Positions 16,593 to 24,646 of a DNA stretch of 64,000 nucleotides are shown one piece after another. The notes under the pieces are model-generated. The model was not told the DNA's origin and did no database searches. It worked only from the letters and a program-made list of their open reading frames with translations. The translations under genes were made by a program, and so were the position numbers. Source of the stretch: Methylobacterium oxalidis (GTDB lineage: Bacteria > Pseudomonadota > Alphaproteobacteria > Rhizobiales > Beijerinckiaceae); NCBI RefSeq assembly GCF_007992195.1, contig NZ_BJZU01000043.1:1-64000 (forward strand). Reading direction: 5' to 3'. How positions within the stretch are numbered: the first letter of the stretch is position 1; each line of letters starts with the position of its first letter.

Positions 16593-17411
16593 ATGGGCCC
16601 GACGACCGATGCGGCGGCGCGCTCGATCCGGGCCGAGGATTATCAGGACGTGCCGCGCCGCGTCGCGGTGATGCCGAAGCACTTCGCCGCGGGCAGCCGC
16701 ACGGACCGCCACGCGCATGTCCGCGCGCAGCTCCTCTACGCCACCGCGGGCCTGATGATGGCGACCGCCGAGGACGGGACCTGGGTGGTGCCGGAGGGGC
16801 ACGCCCTCTGGATCCCGCCGCGCCTGCCCCACGCGGTCACGATGCACGGGGCGGTCTCCATGTGCTCGGCCTACCTGGCGCCCGAGGCGGTGACGGCCTT
16901 CCCCGCCCGCGCCCAGGTCATCGAGGTCTCGCCGCTCCTCGCCGCGGCCCTCTCCGCCCTCACCCGCGAGCCGGTGCTCTACGACGAGGCGGGCCGCGGC
17001 GGCCACCTCGCGGCTCTGGTGCTCGACGAGATCGGGCGCGCGCCGGAGACGCCCCTGACCCTGCCGCTGCCGGGCGACCCGCGGCTGCGCCGGATCTGCC
17101 TCGGGCTCATCGACGATCCCGCCTCCGCCCTCGACCTCGACGCCTGGGCGGCCCGCGCCGGGCTCAGCCGGCGCACCCTGACCCGGGGCTTCCGCCGCGA
17201 GACCGGCCTCAGCTTCGACGCGTGGCGGGCCCGGGCCCGCATCGTGCGGGCGCTGGCGCTCGCCGCGGACGGCCGCAGGGCCCGGGAGATCGCGGCCGCG
17301 GTCGGCTACCGCTCGACCCAGGCCCTGCGCGGGCGGATGGACAGCCTGCTGCCTGGCCGCGGCGCCGGCCTCGCGCTCTCGGGAAATGTCCGCGCTCGGA
17401 CAAATCAGTAA
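16593..17411 (+). CDS. AraC-family regulator with N-terminal cupin, possibly decayed at the C-terminus
   Basis: 272 residues. Cupin sensor (about 25-110: HAHVRAQLLYATAG, VVPEGHALWIPPRLPHAV) and AraC DNA-binding domain (about 165-272: LDLDAWAARAGLSRRTLTRGFRRETGLSFDAW). The first HTH is intact. The second starts normally (REIAAAVGYRST) but then reads QALRGRMDSLLPGRGAG instead of the conserved FxxxFRRxxGxxPxxYR. No other frame restores it. The end may have been lost, so DNA binding may be impaired. It is divergent from the MFS gene it presumably controls. Confidence 0.75.
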   Translation: MGPTTDAAARSIRAEDYQDVPRRVAVMPKHFAAGSRTDRHAHVRAQLLYATAGLMMATAEDGTWVVPEGHALWIPPRLPHAVTMHGAVSMCSAYLAPEAVTAFPARAQVIEVSPLLAAALSALTREPVLYDEAGRGGHLAALVLDEIGRAPETPLTLPLPGDPRLRRICLGLIDDPASALDLDAWAARAGLSRRTLTRGFRRETGLSFDAWRARARIVRALALAADGRRAREIAAAVGYRSTQALRGRMDSLLPGRGAGLALSGNVRARTNQ

Positions 17412-17481
17412 TCGCTGCCGTTAGGGCGTCGTTCATCTTGGAAGAGCTAGGAGATCGTCCGATCCTCCCGGAGACGGCGCG

Positions 17482-17601
17482 ATGATGAGTGACGATTCCT
17501 CAGATCGGAATCAGCAGGCCGCCTCGCGCGTCGCGCTGATGTTCATCCTCCTCGGCATCGCGATCGTCGTCTACGCCCTGATCCTGACCACCATGCACTG
17601 A
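17482..17601 (+). CDS. 39-residue single-pass membrane protein
   Basis: A short soluble start (MMSDDSSDRNQQAASR) is followed by one hydrophobic helix (VALMFILLGIAIVVYALIL) and ends TTMH. A CCGGAGA ribosome site lies just upstream of ATG 17482; ATG 17485 is the alternative. A strong micropeptide candidate, with N-in, C-out topology predicted. Function unknown. It follows the AraC gene by 70 bases. Confidence 0.6.
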   Translation: MMSDDSSDRNQQAASRVALMFILLGIAIVVYALILTTMH

Positions 17602-17614
17602 GGCCCGGGCGGGT

Positions 17615-18040
17615 TCAGGGAAACCGGCACGAGCCGTAGCTGATGCTGACGTCGGACATCGATTCCGGGTTCATCTGCGACTTGGCGAACTTGAGCTGCG
17701 AGAAGTCGAGCGTCAGGAAGTAGATTCCGTTCTGGCACTTCATGGTGTTGCGCGGGCGGCCCTCGTTGAGCCGGGGCGTGACCTTCTGGCACTCGTAGAA
17801 CTCGGACTTGCCGGCCGAGATCAGGTTGAGGGTGTCGCCGCCGGACGTCAGCGAGAAGGAGCGGCGGTCGATCTCTTCCGTGCGCGGCGCGTCGGGCTTC
17901 GCCGGCTCGCTCAGGCGCACCGAGACCTCCTCGGAGCAGATCAGGGCGCGCCGCGTCTGCGCCAGGGCGGGTGAGACGACCGGCAAGACGACAGGTGACG
18001 CGCACGCGAGCGACAGCGCGATACCGATCACCATCCGCAT
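17615..18040 (-). CDS. Secreted hypothetical protein
   Basis: 141 residues. Signal peptide (RMVIGIALSLACASPVVLPV, cleavage near ALAQ). The mature part has three cysteines and beta-prone segments (RALICSEEVSVRLSEPA, KSEFYECQKVTPRL, VSISYGSCRFP). Start at 18040 from an AGGGGG site, since the open frame runs further. No known domain; probably periplasmic. Confidence 0.65.
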   Translation of the reverse strand: MRMVIGIALSLACASPVVLPVVSPALAQTRRALICSEEVSVRLSEPAKPDAPRTEEIDRRSFSLTSGGDTLNLISAGKSEFYECQKVTPRLNEGRPRNTMKCQNGIYFLTLDFSQLKFAKSQMNPESMSDVSISYGSCRFP

Positions 18041-18396
18041 GATGATGCCCCCTGCTCTGCCGCGGCGGCGACCGTTGCTGTCGTCCTTCGCGCGGCAGAT
18101 CCTTTTGTTTCCCGGCCTCGATCCGAGTTCAAGAAGCGCGCCGGCCACACCTCCGGTATACCGCATCGGTCCGGTAGCGCACGGAGCGGGGCGGAGAGCG
18201 CTTCCAATCCACCGCAGGGTACCGGCCCGCGAGCGCGGAACGCTCGAAAGTCACCGTGCGGCGGCCCGGCCGAGCGATACTGATTCCCCGACCGGACGAT
18301 CTGAACAGGCGGGAAGCGTATCAAGACGAGCCCGCTTAACCGATTGATCACACCGGCGGCTTAGCGTCGCACGGTCCCTCGCGAAGGCTGCCCGAC
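18041..18396. other. Intergenic region between divergent genes
   Basis: 356 bases with no gene I can support. It should carry promoters for the leftward secreted protein and the rightward membrane protein. A lone CTTAACC half-site occurs near 18334. Confidence 0.45.
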
Positions 18397-18645
18397 ATGC
18401 CGTTCTGGATGCCAGCACTGTCTCTCGGCGGCCTCGTCTGCCTGATGATCATCCCGGCTCCCGGGATCTGGGGCGTGGTCATCGGCGCGCTCTGCCTGTT
18501 GACGATCCTCGTCTGGGCGATCGCCGCGGTGATCGACCGGATGCTGGAGCCCGTGCGGCGCAGGCTCATGGCCTGGCGCGAGACCCGGGCCCGCAAGCGC
18601 CGGCGCGCGGTCCATTCCGGCTCCGGGATCGCCCGGAAGGTCTGA
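18397..18645 (+). CDS. Small two-helix membrane protein
   Basis: 82 residues. Two predicted membrane helices (about 4-22 and 25-45, LSLGGLVCLMIIPAPGIWGV and GALCLLTILVWAIAAVI) and a strongly basic cytosolic tail (RRRLMAWRETRARKRRRAV). No recognised family. The basic tail might contact membrane lipids or nucleic acid, but that is inference. Confidence 0.55.
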   Translation: MPFWMPALSLGGLVCLMIIPAPGIWGVVIGALCLLTILVWAIAAVIDRMLEPVRRRLMAWRETRARKRRRAVHSGSGIARKV

Positions 18646-18747
18646 CGCCGCCCGCTCCGGTCTCGCGGCGCCGCGGAACCCTTGCCCGCGCTGCAGCATA
18701 CCCGTCTGCCGCCTGCGGGCGGCGCGGGAGTCAGGCAAGGAGCCGGC

Positions 18748-19215
18748 ATGAAGGACGTCCCCATCGGCGCGAAGGGCAGCTACGCGATGCTCGTCGGGCC
18801 CCAGCACCTCGCGAGCCAGTTCAAGGACGCGATCCTGCCGCCGGTCTTCGCCACGCCGATGATGGTGCTCGCCATGGAGAACGCCGCCCTGAACGCCATC
18901 CGGGAGTACCTCGAGCCCGGCGAGAGCGCGGTCGGCACGAAGGTCGAGGTCAGCCACCTCGCGGCGACGCCGGCCGGCCAGTGGGTGCGGGCCGAGGCGG
19001 AGGTCGTCGGGTCGGAGGGGCGCCACCTCGCGTTCCGCGTCGCGGCCTTCGACGAGACCGAGACGATCGGCACCGGAACCCACGAGCGCGTGGTCGTCGA
19101 TCTCGAGCGGACGGGCCGGCGCCTCGAGGCCAAGCGGCGCGAGGCGCGGGAGGCCAAGGAGGCGAGAGGGGCGACGGTGGTCGAGGCGCCCGCCGGTCCG
19201 TCCGGCCGTCCCTGA
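18748..19215 (+). CDS. Hotdog-fold thioesterase, fluoroacetyl-CoA thioesterase (FlK)-like
   Basis: 155 residues. The hotdog core resembles FlK-type thioesterases: LVGPQHLASQFKD, then VFATPMMVLAMENAALNAI, then GESAVGTKVEVSHLAATPAG and FDETETIGTGTHERVVVD. The H-ERVVV ending and the ATP-MMV-ME helix are typical. The family hydrolyses acyl-CoA thioesters; most bacterial members are housekeeping enzymes of unknown substrate rather than fluoroacetate-resistance proteins. A charged coiled tail follows (residues 115-155). Start has a CAAGGAG site. Confidence 0.8.
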   Translation: MKDVPIGAKGSYAMLVGPQHLASQFKDAILPPVFATPMMVLAMENAALNAIREYLEPGESAVGTKVEVSHLAATPAGQWVRAEAEVVGSEGRHLAFRVAAFDETETIGTGTHERVVVDLERTGRRLEAKRREAREAKEARGATVVEAPAGPSGRP

Positions 19216-19414
19216 CGGCCGCTCCTGAGCGCTCACGGCGCCGGCCCGCGCGACGCGGCGGGGCTGACGAGATCAGGAAGGTCGTCGCCGCGGGTGGGTG
19301 ACAGGGAAAAGGATAAGCTGTCCTATATCGCACCCGACGCTGTTGCGGATAGTGTGCGGATTCCTGCAGATTTCTTGCGCCTCTCCCTTGATTCGCTTGA
19401 CGGCCGGGTGATCT

Positions 19415-19918
19415 ATGCGCCAGAGGGGTGACAAGAACTATAGGATTGCACACGTGGTAGAAGAACCTCAGGTACAGAACCTCGACTTCGTTGAGCTCGC
19501 CGGCGATATCGTGTCGGCCTACGTCTCCAACAATTCTCTGCCCGTGGCCGAGCTGCCCGCGCTCATCATGAGCGTCCACGCGGCCCTGAACGGTCTGGTG
19601 AAGGGCGAGGCCGCCCCGGCCGAGACCGTCGAGAAGCCGACGTCGGCCCAGGTGCGCAAGTCGATCACGCCGGACGCGCTGATCTCGTTCATCGACGGCA
19701 AGCCCTACAAGACGCTCAAGCGCCACCTCTCGACGCACGGGCTCGACCCCTACAGCTACCGCCAGCGCTACGGCCTGCCCAACGACTACCCGATGGTGGC
19801 CGCCGCTTACGCCGCCCAGCGCTCCGAGCTCGCCAAGTCCATCGGCCTCGGACGCCCGGGCGGGCGCACGGAGGACGAGCCGTCGAAGGGCCGCCGGAGC
19901 CGCAAGGCCGCCGCCTGA
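19415..19918 (+). CDS. Ros/MucR-family transcriptional regulator
   Basis: 167 residues. N-terminal oligomerisation helix region (LVELAGDIVSAYVSNN-type) and C-terminal Ros/MucR domain (about 85-150: SITPDALISFIDGKPYKTLK, RHLSTHGLDPYSYRQRYGLP, DYPMVAAAYAAQRSELAKSIGLGR). The usual first zinc-ligand cysteine is absent (SFIDG where Ros has CLECG), while the RHL-TH histidines remain, as in the zinc-less Mesorhizobium homologues. MucR acts as a global H-NS-like repressor binding AT-rich T-A steps, and this gene sits beside an AT-richer upstream region that could be autoregulated. An in-frame GTG at 19454 could be the true start. Paralogue at 58389-58925. Confidence 0.88.
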   Translation: MRQRGDKNYRIAHVVEEPQVQNLDFVELAGDIVSAYVSNNSLPVAELPALIMSVHAALNGLVKGEAAPAETVEKPTSAQVRKSITPDALISFIDGKPYKTLKRHLSTHGLDPYSYRQRYGLPNDYPMVAAAYAAQRSELAKSIGLGRPGGRTEDEPSKGRRSRKAAA

Positions 19919-20085
19919 ATCCGCGGCCGAGCTGCCCCGAGCAGCCCGGCTCCCCGACATTCCGGGCCCGCCGCCGGCGCCCCGGAATGTCGCTTCGCCG
20001 CCGCGGCGCGCACGCGCGACGCCGATCGGGAGAATGCGACCGGTTTCCTTCGGTAAATCGCGAGGTCTCCCGGCGAAGTTGCGGC

Positions 20086-20424
20086 ATGGCCCGCGATCCC
20101 ATCACCGCGAGAAACCTTGCCGCCGCCTCCGCCCTCGGCGGTCTCGTCGTGATGATGCTGGAGCCGGCGCCGAGCTGGAACGCCGTGGGCGTCGGCCTTC
20201 TGGCGCTCGCCGCCTTCGCCGGCCTCTCGCTCGCCGGGCTCCGCCGCAGGGCCGGATCCGAACCGGGCGCGGGGCCGCGCCGGATCACCGTCGAAGTTCT
20301 CATCGAGGACGGGCCGCCACCTGGGCGGCCCGCCCGCGCCGAGACTGGCGCGGCGGCTCCGCAGACGGTCAGCGCCCATCCGGCCATGCTGGCCGCGGTG
20401 CGCGCCCGCCGCGCCGCGCGCTGA
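20086..20424 (+). CDS. Small membrane protein
   Basis: 112 residues with two hydrophobic helices (about 8-26 and 32-50, NLAAASALGGLVVMML and NAVGVGLLALAAFAGLSLAGL) and a polar C-terminal half. No recognised domain. A weak ribosome site precedes ATG 20086; the longer in-frame start at 19987 has unlikely composition. Confidence 0.5.
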   Translation: MARDPITARNLAAASALGGLVVMMLEPAPSWNAVGVGLLALAAFAGLSLAGLRRRAGSEPGAGPRRITVEVLIEDGPPPGRPARAETGAAAPQTVSAHPAMLAAVRARRAAR

Positions 20425-20455
20425 GATCCGGATCGTTCTCCGGAATCCTCGATCC

Positions 20456-20806
20456 TCAGCGGTACTGGTCGCTGCTCGAACTCATGCGGCGCGCGACGTA
20501 GTCGCCCGAGCGCGAGGTCTGCCCGAAGATCAGCCAGGCGAGCCCGAAGCCGATCGCGCCGGCGATGAGGAGGCCCGTCGCCGTGACGGAATCCACCTCG
20601 CCGACGGCCCGGCTGCCCTGCCGGTAGTAGTGCGCGCCGCGCTTCGAGAGATCGTCCCAGGTGTCCGAAGCCCGGTCGCCCACGCCCTGGAGCGTCTCGC
20701 GCGCCTGCTGCGCCATCCCGCCTCCGCCGTCGGAGGGCCGCTTCATGCCGGACCCGGCCTGTCCGGACGAGGTCCCGAGCGGATCGTGTGCGTGAATGTC
20801 TGCCAC
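20456..20806 (-). CDS. C-terminally anchored small protein, YqjD-like layout
   Basis: 116 residues from a GTG start with CAGGAGAC upstream. A disordered Gly/Ser N-terminus is followed by a helical segment (MAQQARETLQGVGDRASDTW), then one membrane helix near the C-terminus (TGLLIAGAIGFGLAWLIFG). The layout resembles ElaB/YqjD-type inner-membrane stress proteins, but sequence similarity is low and the match is only architectural. Confidence 0.55.
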   Translation of the reverse strand: MADIHAHDPLGTSSGQAGSGMKRPSDGGGGMAQQARETLQGVGDRASDTWDDLSKRGAHYYRQGSRAVGEVDSVTATGLLIAGAIGFGLAWLIFGQTSRSGDYVARRMSSSSDQYR

Positions 20807-20833
20807 GGCGTGTCTCCTGTTCCGGTCCGGCGC

Positions 20834-21076
20834 TCAGGCCGGCGTGCCCTTCCTGCTGGTCATCCGGCTGCGGTCCGTCGGCTGCTCGTTGCCGATCTCC
20901 GGGTTGCCGCGCGGCTCGATGGCGGGATCGGTGCCGCTCCGGGCCGCGCTTCCCTCGGCGCCCCCGAGATCGAAGCCCGGCCGGTCCGTGCCGCCGGCCG
21001 GCCGCTCGGCCGCCTGGCGGTCCGGCCGCTCGCTCGGCACCTTCGGCTCGGTGCCCGCATCCTTGCCCTGCGTCAT
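20834..21076 (-). CDS. Hypothetical disordered hydrophilic protein
   Basis: 80 residues, almost entirely charged, Gly and Pro, with no predicted fold (KDAGTEPKVPSERPDRQAAE, IEPRGNPEIGNEQPTDRSRM). A good AAGGGAG site precedes the ATG at 21076. It sits 27 bases upstream of the anchored protein in the same direction, so they may form a stress-related operon. Function unknown. Confidence 0.5.
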   Translation of the reverse strand: MTQGKDAGTEPKVPSERPDRQAAERPAGGTDRPGFDLGGAEGSAARSGTDPAIEPRGNPEIGNEQPTDRSRMTSRKGTPA

Positions 21077-21183
21077 CGCCGCTCCCTTCCGTGCGGACTC
21101 GCGCTCAGAGACCGATCTTCGAACGCCAGGTTGTAGTCCGATGTTCCTTCGTCGCGGCATGCACCGGGCTGCGCCGGCAAGAC

Positions 21184-21684
21184 TCACTCAGAAGTTGCAT
21201 CTTGCCCGTGAGGGCCGCCGGCGCAGCGGAGGCTCAGCCGGTCGAGCCGCGCCGACATCCGGCGGACGTGGCTGCCCGGCCAGTAGAGCCGGGCGCAGGC
21301 CGGGCAGGTGCGGAACGGCCCCGGCAGGGTCCGGCTCGCGGCGGGCGCGCGGGCGATCTCGTGGGGCCCGGCGGGGCGCAGCGGGGCGTTGTCGACGAGG
21401 CAGCGGCTGAAGGGCGCGAGGCGCCAGTCGATCGCCCGCGCCCGGCACAGCTCGGCCGCCTGATCGTCGGCCCGCCCGGTCCGCGGCAGCAGGCCGCGGT
21501 CGCCGGCCCGGCCCGCCAGGGCGCGGTCGCAGGTCAGGAGAAGGCGCTCCTCGCGCGCGGCGAGGGCCAGGAGTTCGCCGTCCGGCATCCCGGCCGCGGC
21601 GAGGCGCGTGTCGTGGCCGGCCGCCCGCAGCAGGGTCGCGAGGCCGCCCATCATCTCGTCGCAGAGGTAGCGCCCGCCCGTCAT
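21184..21684 (-). CDS. Mut7-C (DUF82) PIN-like RNase domain protein
   Basis: 166 residues. PIN-like fold with the Mut7-C features: RYLCDEMMGGLATLLRAAGHDT, then REERLLLTCDRAL (catalytic-type Asp) and a terminal zinc-ribbon-like block (FRTCPACARLYWPGSHVRRM). The second Cys pair typical of the ribbon is only partly visible (C..LV upstream, CPAC downstream). Proteins of this kind are predicted RNases. The start at 21684 is the first sensible ATG; a GC-rich upstream extension exists. Confidence 0.8.
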   Translation of the reverse strand: MTGGRYLCDEMMGGLATLLRAAGHDTRLAAAGMPDGELLALAAREERLLLTCDRALAGRAGDRGLLPRTGRADDQAAELCRARAIDWRLAPFSRCLVDNAPLRPAGPHEIARAPAASRTLPGPFRTCPACARLYWPGSHVRRMSARLDRLSLRCAGGPHGQDATSE

Positions 21685-21859
21685 CCGCACCCGCTCATGG
21701 ATCCGCGCCCGCGCGGGACCGGATCCGCGCCCGCGCGGGACCGACCCTCCCGCCAACCCAAGCGCCGAGGGCGCGCGCGGTTCTCTGGCGGGCGGAGGGC
21801 GCTCCAGGGTGAACCGCGGGCCGCCCCGCCGATTTTCCGGAGCGGAGGAGAGATCACCG

Positions 21860-22873
21860 ATGCCGAAGAGCCGCTGGACCCCCGCAGACATCCCGCCCCA
21901 GGCCGGGCGTCTCGCCATCGTGACCGGCGCGACGAGCGGGATCGGCTTCGAGGCGGCGAAGGCGCTCGCGGGGGCGGGCGCCCGCGTCGTGCTGGCCGCG
22001 CGCGACGCGGCCAAGGCGGACCGCGCCGTGGCGGCGATCCGGCAGGCTCATCCGGAGGCTCAACTGGAAGTCCGGCCTCTCGACACGGCGCGCCTGTCCT
22101 CCGTGCGCGCCTTCGCCGACGCCTGGCGGGCCGAGGCGCGATCGATCGACCTCCTGCTCCTGAACGCCGGCATCGCCTCGGTGCCGCGGCGCGAGGAGAC
22201 CGAGGACGGGTTCGAGCGCCAGCTCGCCACGAACTATCTCGGCCATTTCGCCCTGACGGGGCTCCTCCTGCCCGCCCTGCGGCCCGCGCCGCACACCCGC
22301 GTGGTCGCGGTGGCGAGCATCGCCCACCGCTCGGGGCACATCGCCTTCGACGACCTGCAGCGGCGCCGATCCTACGGCCCGCAATCCGCCTACCGGCAGA
22401 CCAAGCTCGCGATGCTGATGTTCGCCCTCGAACTCGACCGCCGGCTGCGGCAGGCCGGCTCGCCGGTCCGGGCGCTCGCCGCCCATCCGGGGCTGGCGCG
22501 CACCGACATCACCCGGCGGGGCGACCGGGCCGGGCCGCTGGCGCGGCTCGCGGGGCGCGCGATCTTCGGCGCGATCGGACAGTCGGCCGCGCGGGGGGCG
22601 CTGCCCCTGCTCTACGCGGCCGCCGCCCCGGAGGCGCAAGGCGGCGGCTATTACGGGCCGGACGGCCCGCGCGAGTGCTGGGGCGGCCCGGCGCCGGCCG
22701 CGGTGGCGCCCCACGCCCGCGATGCGGCGGCGGCGCGGCGCCTCTGGCAGGTCTCGGAGACGCTGACGGGGGTGCGCCCCGGGATCCCCGGCGCCGCGGC
22801 GCCGGCCGCCGCACCGCGCGACGCGGCGGGGCCGCGCGACGCGGCGGGGCCGCGCGATGCGGCGGGCGTCTAG
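21860..22873 (+). CDS. SDR-family oxidoreductase
   Basis: 337 residues. Rossmann glycine motif TGATSGIG (about 22-29), the NAG motif (LLLNAGIAS), catalytic Ser in VAVASIAHRSG and the YRQTK variant of YxxxK (Tyr and Lys present), followed by HPGLARTDI. This is the WW-domain oxidoreductase/retinol-dehydrogenase-like branch, NADP(H)-dependent and cytosolic, with unknown substrate. The tail carries three copies of DAAGPR/V from a GC-rich 15-bp repeat. The stop overlaps the stop of the convergent FAH gene by 4 bases. Start has an AGCGGAGGAG site. Confidence 0.88.
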   Translation: MPKSRWTPADIPPQAGRLAIVTGATSGIGFEAAKALAGAGARVVLAARDAAKADRAVAAIRQAHPEAQLEVRPLDTARLSSVRAFADAWRAEARSIDLLLLNAGIASVPRREETEDGFERQLATNYLGHFALTGLLLPALRPAPHTRVVAVASIAHRSGHIAFDDLQRRRSYGPQSAYRQTKLAMLMFALELDRRLRQAGSPVRALAAHPGLARTDITRRGDRAGPLARLAGRAIFGAIGQSAARGALPLLYAAAAPEAQGGGYYGPDGPRECWGGPAPAAVAPHARDAAAARRLWQVSETLTGVRPGIPGAAAPAAAPRDAAGPRDAAGPRDAAGV

Positions 22874-23667
22874 ACGATGCGGATCGCGAGGTCCGGCAGG
22901 CCCGCGATGCTCCCCCGCAGCACGTCGCCCCGGACCACCGGGCCGACGTTCTCGGGCGTTCCGGAGAAGATGATGTCGCCGGGCATCAGCTCGAAGGCGC
23001 CCGACAGGTTCGCGATCTGCTCGGCCACGGACCAGATCATGTCCGACAGGTCGGCCTGCTGGCGCACCGTGTCGTTCACCGCGAGCTGGATGCGGCCCTT
23101 CGGCAGGTGGCCGCTCCGGTCGGCCGGGGTGATCGGCGTGATCGGCGCGGAATGGTCGAAGCTCTTGCCGATCTCCCAGGGCTTCTTCTGGTCGCCCATG
23201 CCCCGCTGCAGGTCGCGGCGCGTCATGTCGAGGCCGGTGGCGTAGCCGTAGACGTGGTCCAGCGCCCGTTCCTTCGGGATGTCGCGCCCGCCCGAGCGCA
23301 GGACCGCCACGAGCTCGATCTCGTGGTGGTAGTTCCTGGTGAGCGTCGGGTAGGGGTGCTCGCCCACCTGCCCCGGCGCGACGACCTGGATCGCGTCCGC
23401 GGGCTTCTGGAAGAAGAAGGGCGGCTCACGGTTGGGGTCTGAGCCCATCTCGCGGGCATGGGCCGCGTAGTTGCGCCCGATGCAGTAGATCCGCCGCACC
23501 GGGAAGGACCGGTCCTCGCCGAGGATCGGGATGGTGGCCTGCGGCAGCGGGAACAGGGGCGAGGCCGCACCCGGCTCCGCCGCGGCGGTCCGCGCGAGGG
23601 CGTCGGCCGCCGTGGCGGCGAGGCCGCCGGCGGCGGTGAGGGCGGTGCGTCGGGTGATGGTGCTCAT
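22870..23667 (-). CDS. Exported fumarylacetoacetate hydrolase (FAH)-family protein
   Basis: 265 residues. A twin-arginine-like signal (TITRRTALTAAGGLAATAAD) is followed by the FAH fold: IYCIGRNYAAHAREMG, PFFFQKPADAI, YHHEIELVAVL (the H-x-E-x-E metal motif), DMTRRDLQ, and LMPGDIIFSGTPENVGPV. The family hydrolyses or decarboxylates beta-diketo acids using Mg2+ or Ca2+. Most members are cytosolic, so the Tat-type export signal is unusual. It is convergent with the SDR gene. Confidence 0.85.
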   Translation of the reverse strand: MSTITRRTALTAAGGLAATAADALARTAAAEPGAASPLFPLPQATIPILGEDRSFPVRRIYCIGRNYAAHAREMGSDPNREPPFFFQKPADAIQVVAPGQVGEHPYPTLTRNYHHEIELVAVLRSGGRDIPKERALDHVYGYATGLDMTRRDLQRGMGDQKKPWEIGKSFDHSAPITPITPADRSGHLPKGRIQLAVNDTVRQQADLSDMIWSVAEQIANLSGAFELMPGDIIFSGTPENVGPVVRGDVLRGSIAGLPDLAIRIV

Positions 23668-23887
23668 CGGTCGGGTCCCAGGGATGCGGTGCCGGCCCGC
23701 TGCGCCGGCGCGCCGGTACGAAACGCTACCCCAGGACGACCTCCGGAGGTAGCCGGGGCTCCCGCCCCGCCCGCGTCGAGGGGGCCGAGCGGCGCGGCCC
23801 GCCGACGGATGAATTCGCCGGAACCTTGGACGCGGCCGGTGTTGTCTTGAGAGAGCGGTTCGCCCGCGGATCCTCGAGGAGGCAAAG

Positions 23888-24073
23888 ATGACCGAGCGGC
23901 ACGCAGCGATCATGGACCCGATCGGCGAGGGCGCCCACGCCCGCGCCGTGGGGCGGCCGAAGGATGCCTGCCCCTACCCTGCCGGCTCGCCCGAGCGGCG
24001 CGCCTGGTTCGAGGGCTACGACGGGGCGCCCGCGGACGAGGGCCCGGATCTTCCCCTCGACGCGAGCCGCTGA
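23888..24073 (+). CDS. Ribosome modulation factor (RMF)-like small protein
   Basis: 61 residues. The core GAHARAVGRPKDACPYPAGS, then ERRAWFEGYD, matches the RMF layout (helix with G-x-AGR, central CPY, then aromatic W-x-x-G helix). RMF dimerises 70S ribosomes in stationary phase. Alphaproteobacteria usually carry short RMF-domain proteins of unproven role, so hibernation is inferred. The start follows GAGGAGGCAAAG. The C-terminus is acidic, unlike E. coli RMF, which is basic. Confidence 0.65.
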   Translation: MTERHAAIMDPIGEGAHARAVGRPKDACPYPAGSPERRAWFEGYDGAPADEGPDLPLDASR

Positions 24074-24385
24074 CGGCCCCGGACGGAAGGCGGGCCGCCC
24101 GAGGGCGGCCCGAAGTCGAGGGAGGAAACGCCCGTCCGAGACGGGAAGCGGCGGCCCGCGAGACGGCAATCCGCAGCCGCCGCAAACTCTCAACCGGCCC
24201 CGCGCCCGCCGGTTCCTGGAAATGTATCTTGCATTCAGTCGCAGCTCCGAGCGCGGTCCCGAGCGGTGCCGGGGCCGGATCGTTGCGCGTCTGCCGCACC
24301 GGTCGAGGCGGACCCGGCGCGTTAAGGAACGGTTAAGGACCGCGGCGGACAGTTGTTCTTGCCAAGAGTTCACGAGAACATCTTC
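24074..24385. other. Intergenic region before the PilZ gene, with a CtrA-type box
   Basis: 312 bases, no gene. A perfect TTAA-N7-TTAA sits at 24322-24336. The sequence becomes less GC-rich towards the PilZ start, as expected for a promoter. Confidence 0.6.
24322..24336 (+). promoter_or_regulatory. CtrA-type box TTAA-N7-TTAA
   Basis: TTAA, seven bases (GGAACGG), TTAA, 50 bases upstream of the PilZ start codon. This is the full alphaproteobacterial CtrA consensus apart from the final C. CtrA activates motility and envelope genes in Hyphomicrobiales, so a PilZ (c-di-GMP effector) target is plausible. Confidence 0.55.
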
Positions 24386-24646
24386 ATGTCCGAGTATCGC
24401 TCCGTTCCGCGGCGCCAGACACTTCGGCACGCCGAGATCATCATCAGCGCGGCGCTGGCCTTCACCTGTTCCGTGGGGAACCTCACGGATGCGGGCGCGC
24501 TGCTCCTCGTGCGCAGCGAGAGCGCGATCCCCGACGCCTTCGAGCTGACGATCGGCCCCTGCGACGACCGCCACGCCTGCCGCGTGATCTGGCGGCGGCC
24601 GGGAGAGGTCGGCGTCTCCTTCGAGCGCGCGGGCGGCGAGATCTGA
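24386..24646 (+). CDS. PilZ domain protein
   Basis: 86 residues, one PilZ beta-barrel. The N-terminal RRQTLRH replaces the usual RxxxR c-di-GMP clamp (R-R-x-x-x-R present), and NLTDAGALLLVRS takes the place of the D/NxSxxG motif. The C-terminal CRVIWRRPGEVGVSFE is typical. It probably binds c-di-GMP. ATG 24386 is chosen because it directly precedes the RxxxR segment; the frame is open to 24353. Upstream CtrA-type box. A second PilZ-like gene follows at 24801. Confidence 0.8.
   Translation: MSEYRSVPRRQTLRHAEIIISAALAFTCSVGNLTDAGALLLVRSESAIPDAFELTIGPCDDRHACRVIWRRPGEVGVSFERAGGEI

Noticed and set aside
15259..16671. Long open frame antisense to the MFS gene
   Set aside because: The opposite strand encodes a clear 12-helix transporter; this frame is charged low-complexity translation.
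18748..19215. Fluoroacetate-resistance gene
   Set aside because: The fold resembles FlK, but most relatives are general thioesterases and no fluorometabolite genes are near.
23888..24073. Shadow frame in a GC-rich gap
   Set aside because: Rejected as shadow on reflection, because a GAGGAGG site and RMF-like core support it as a gene.
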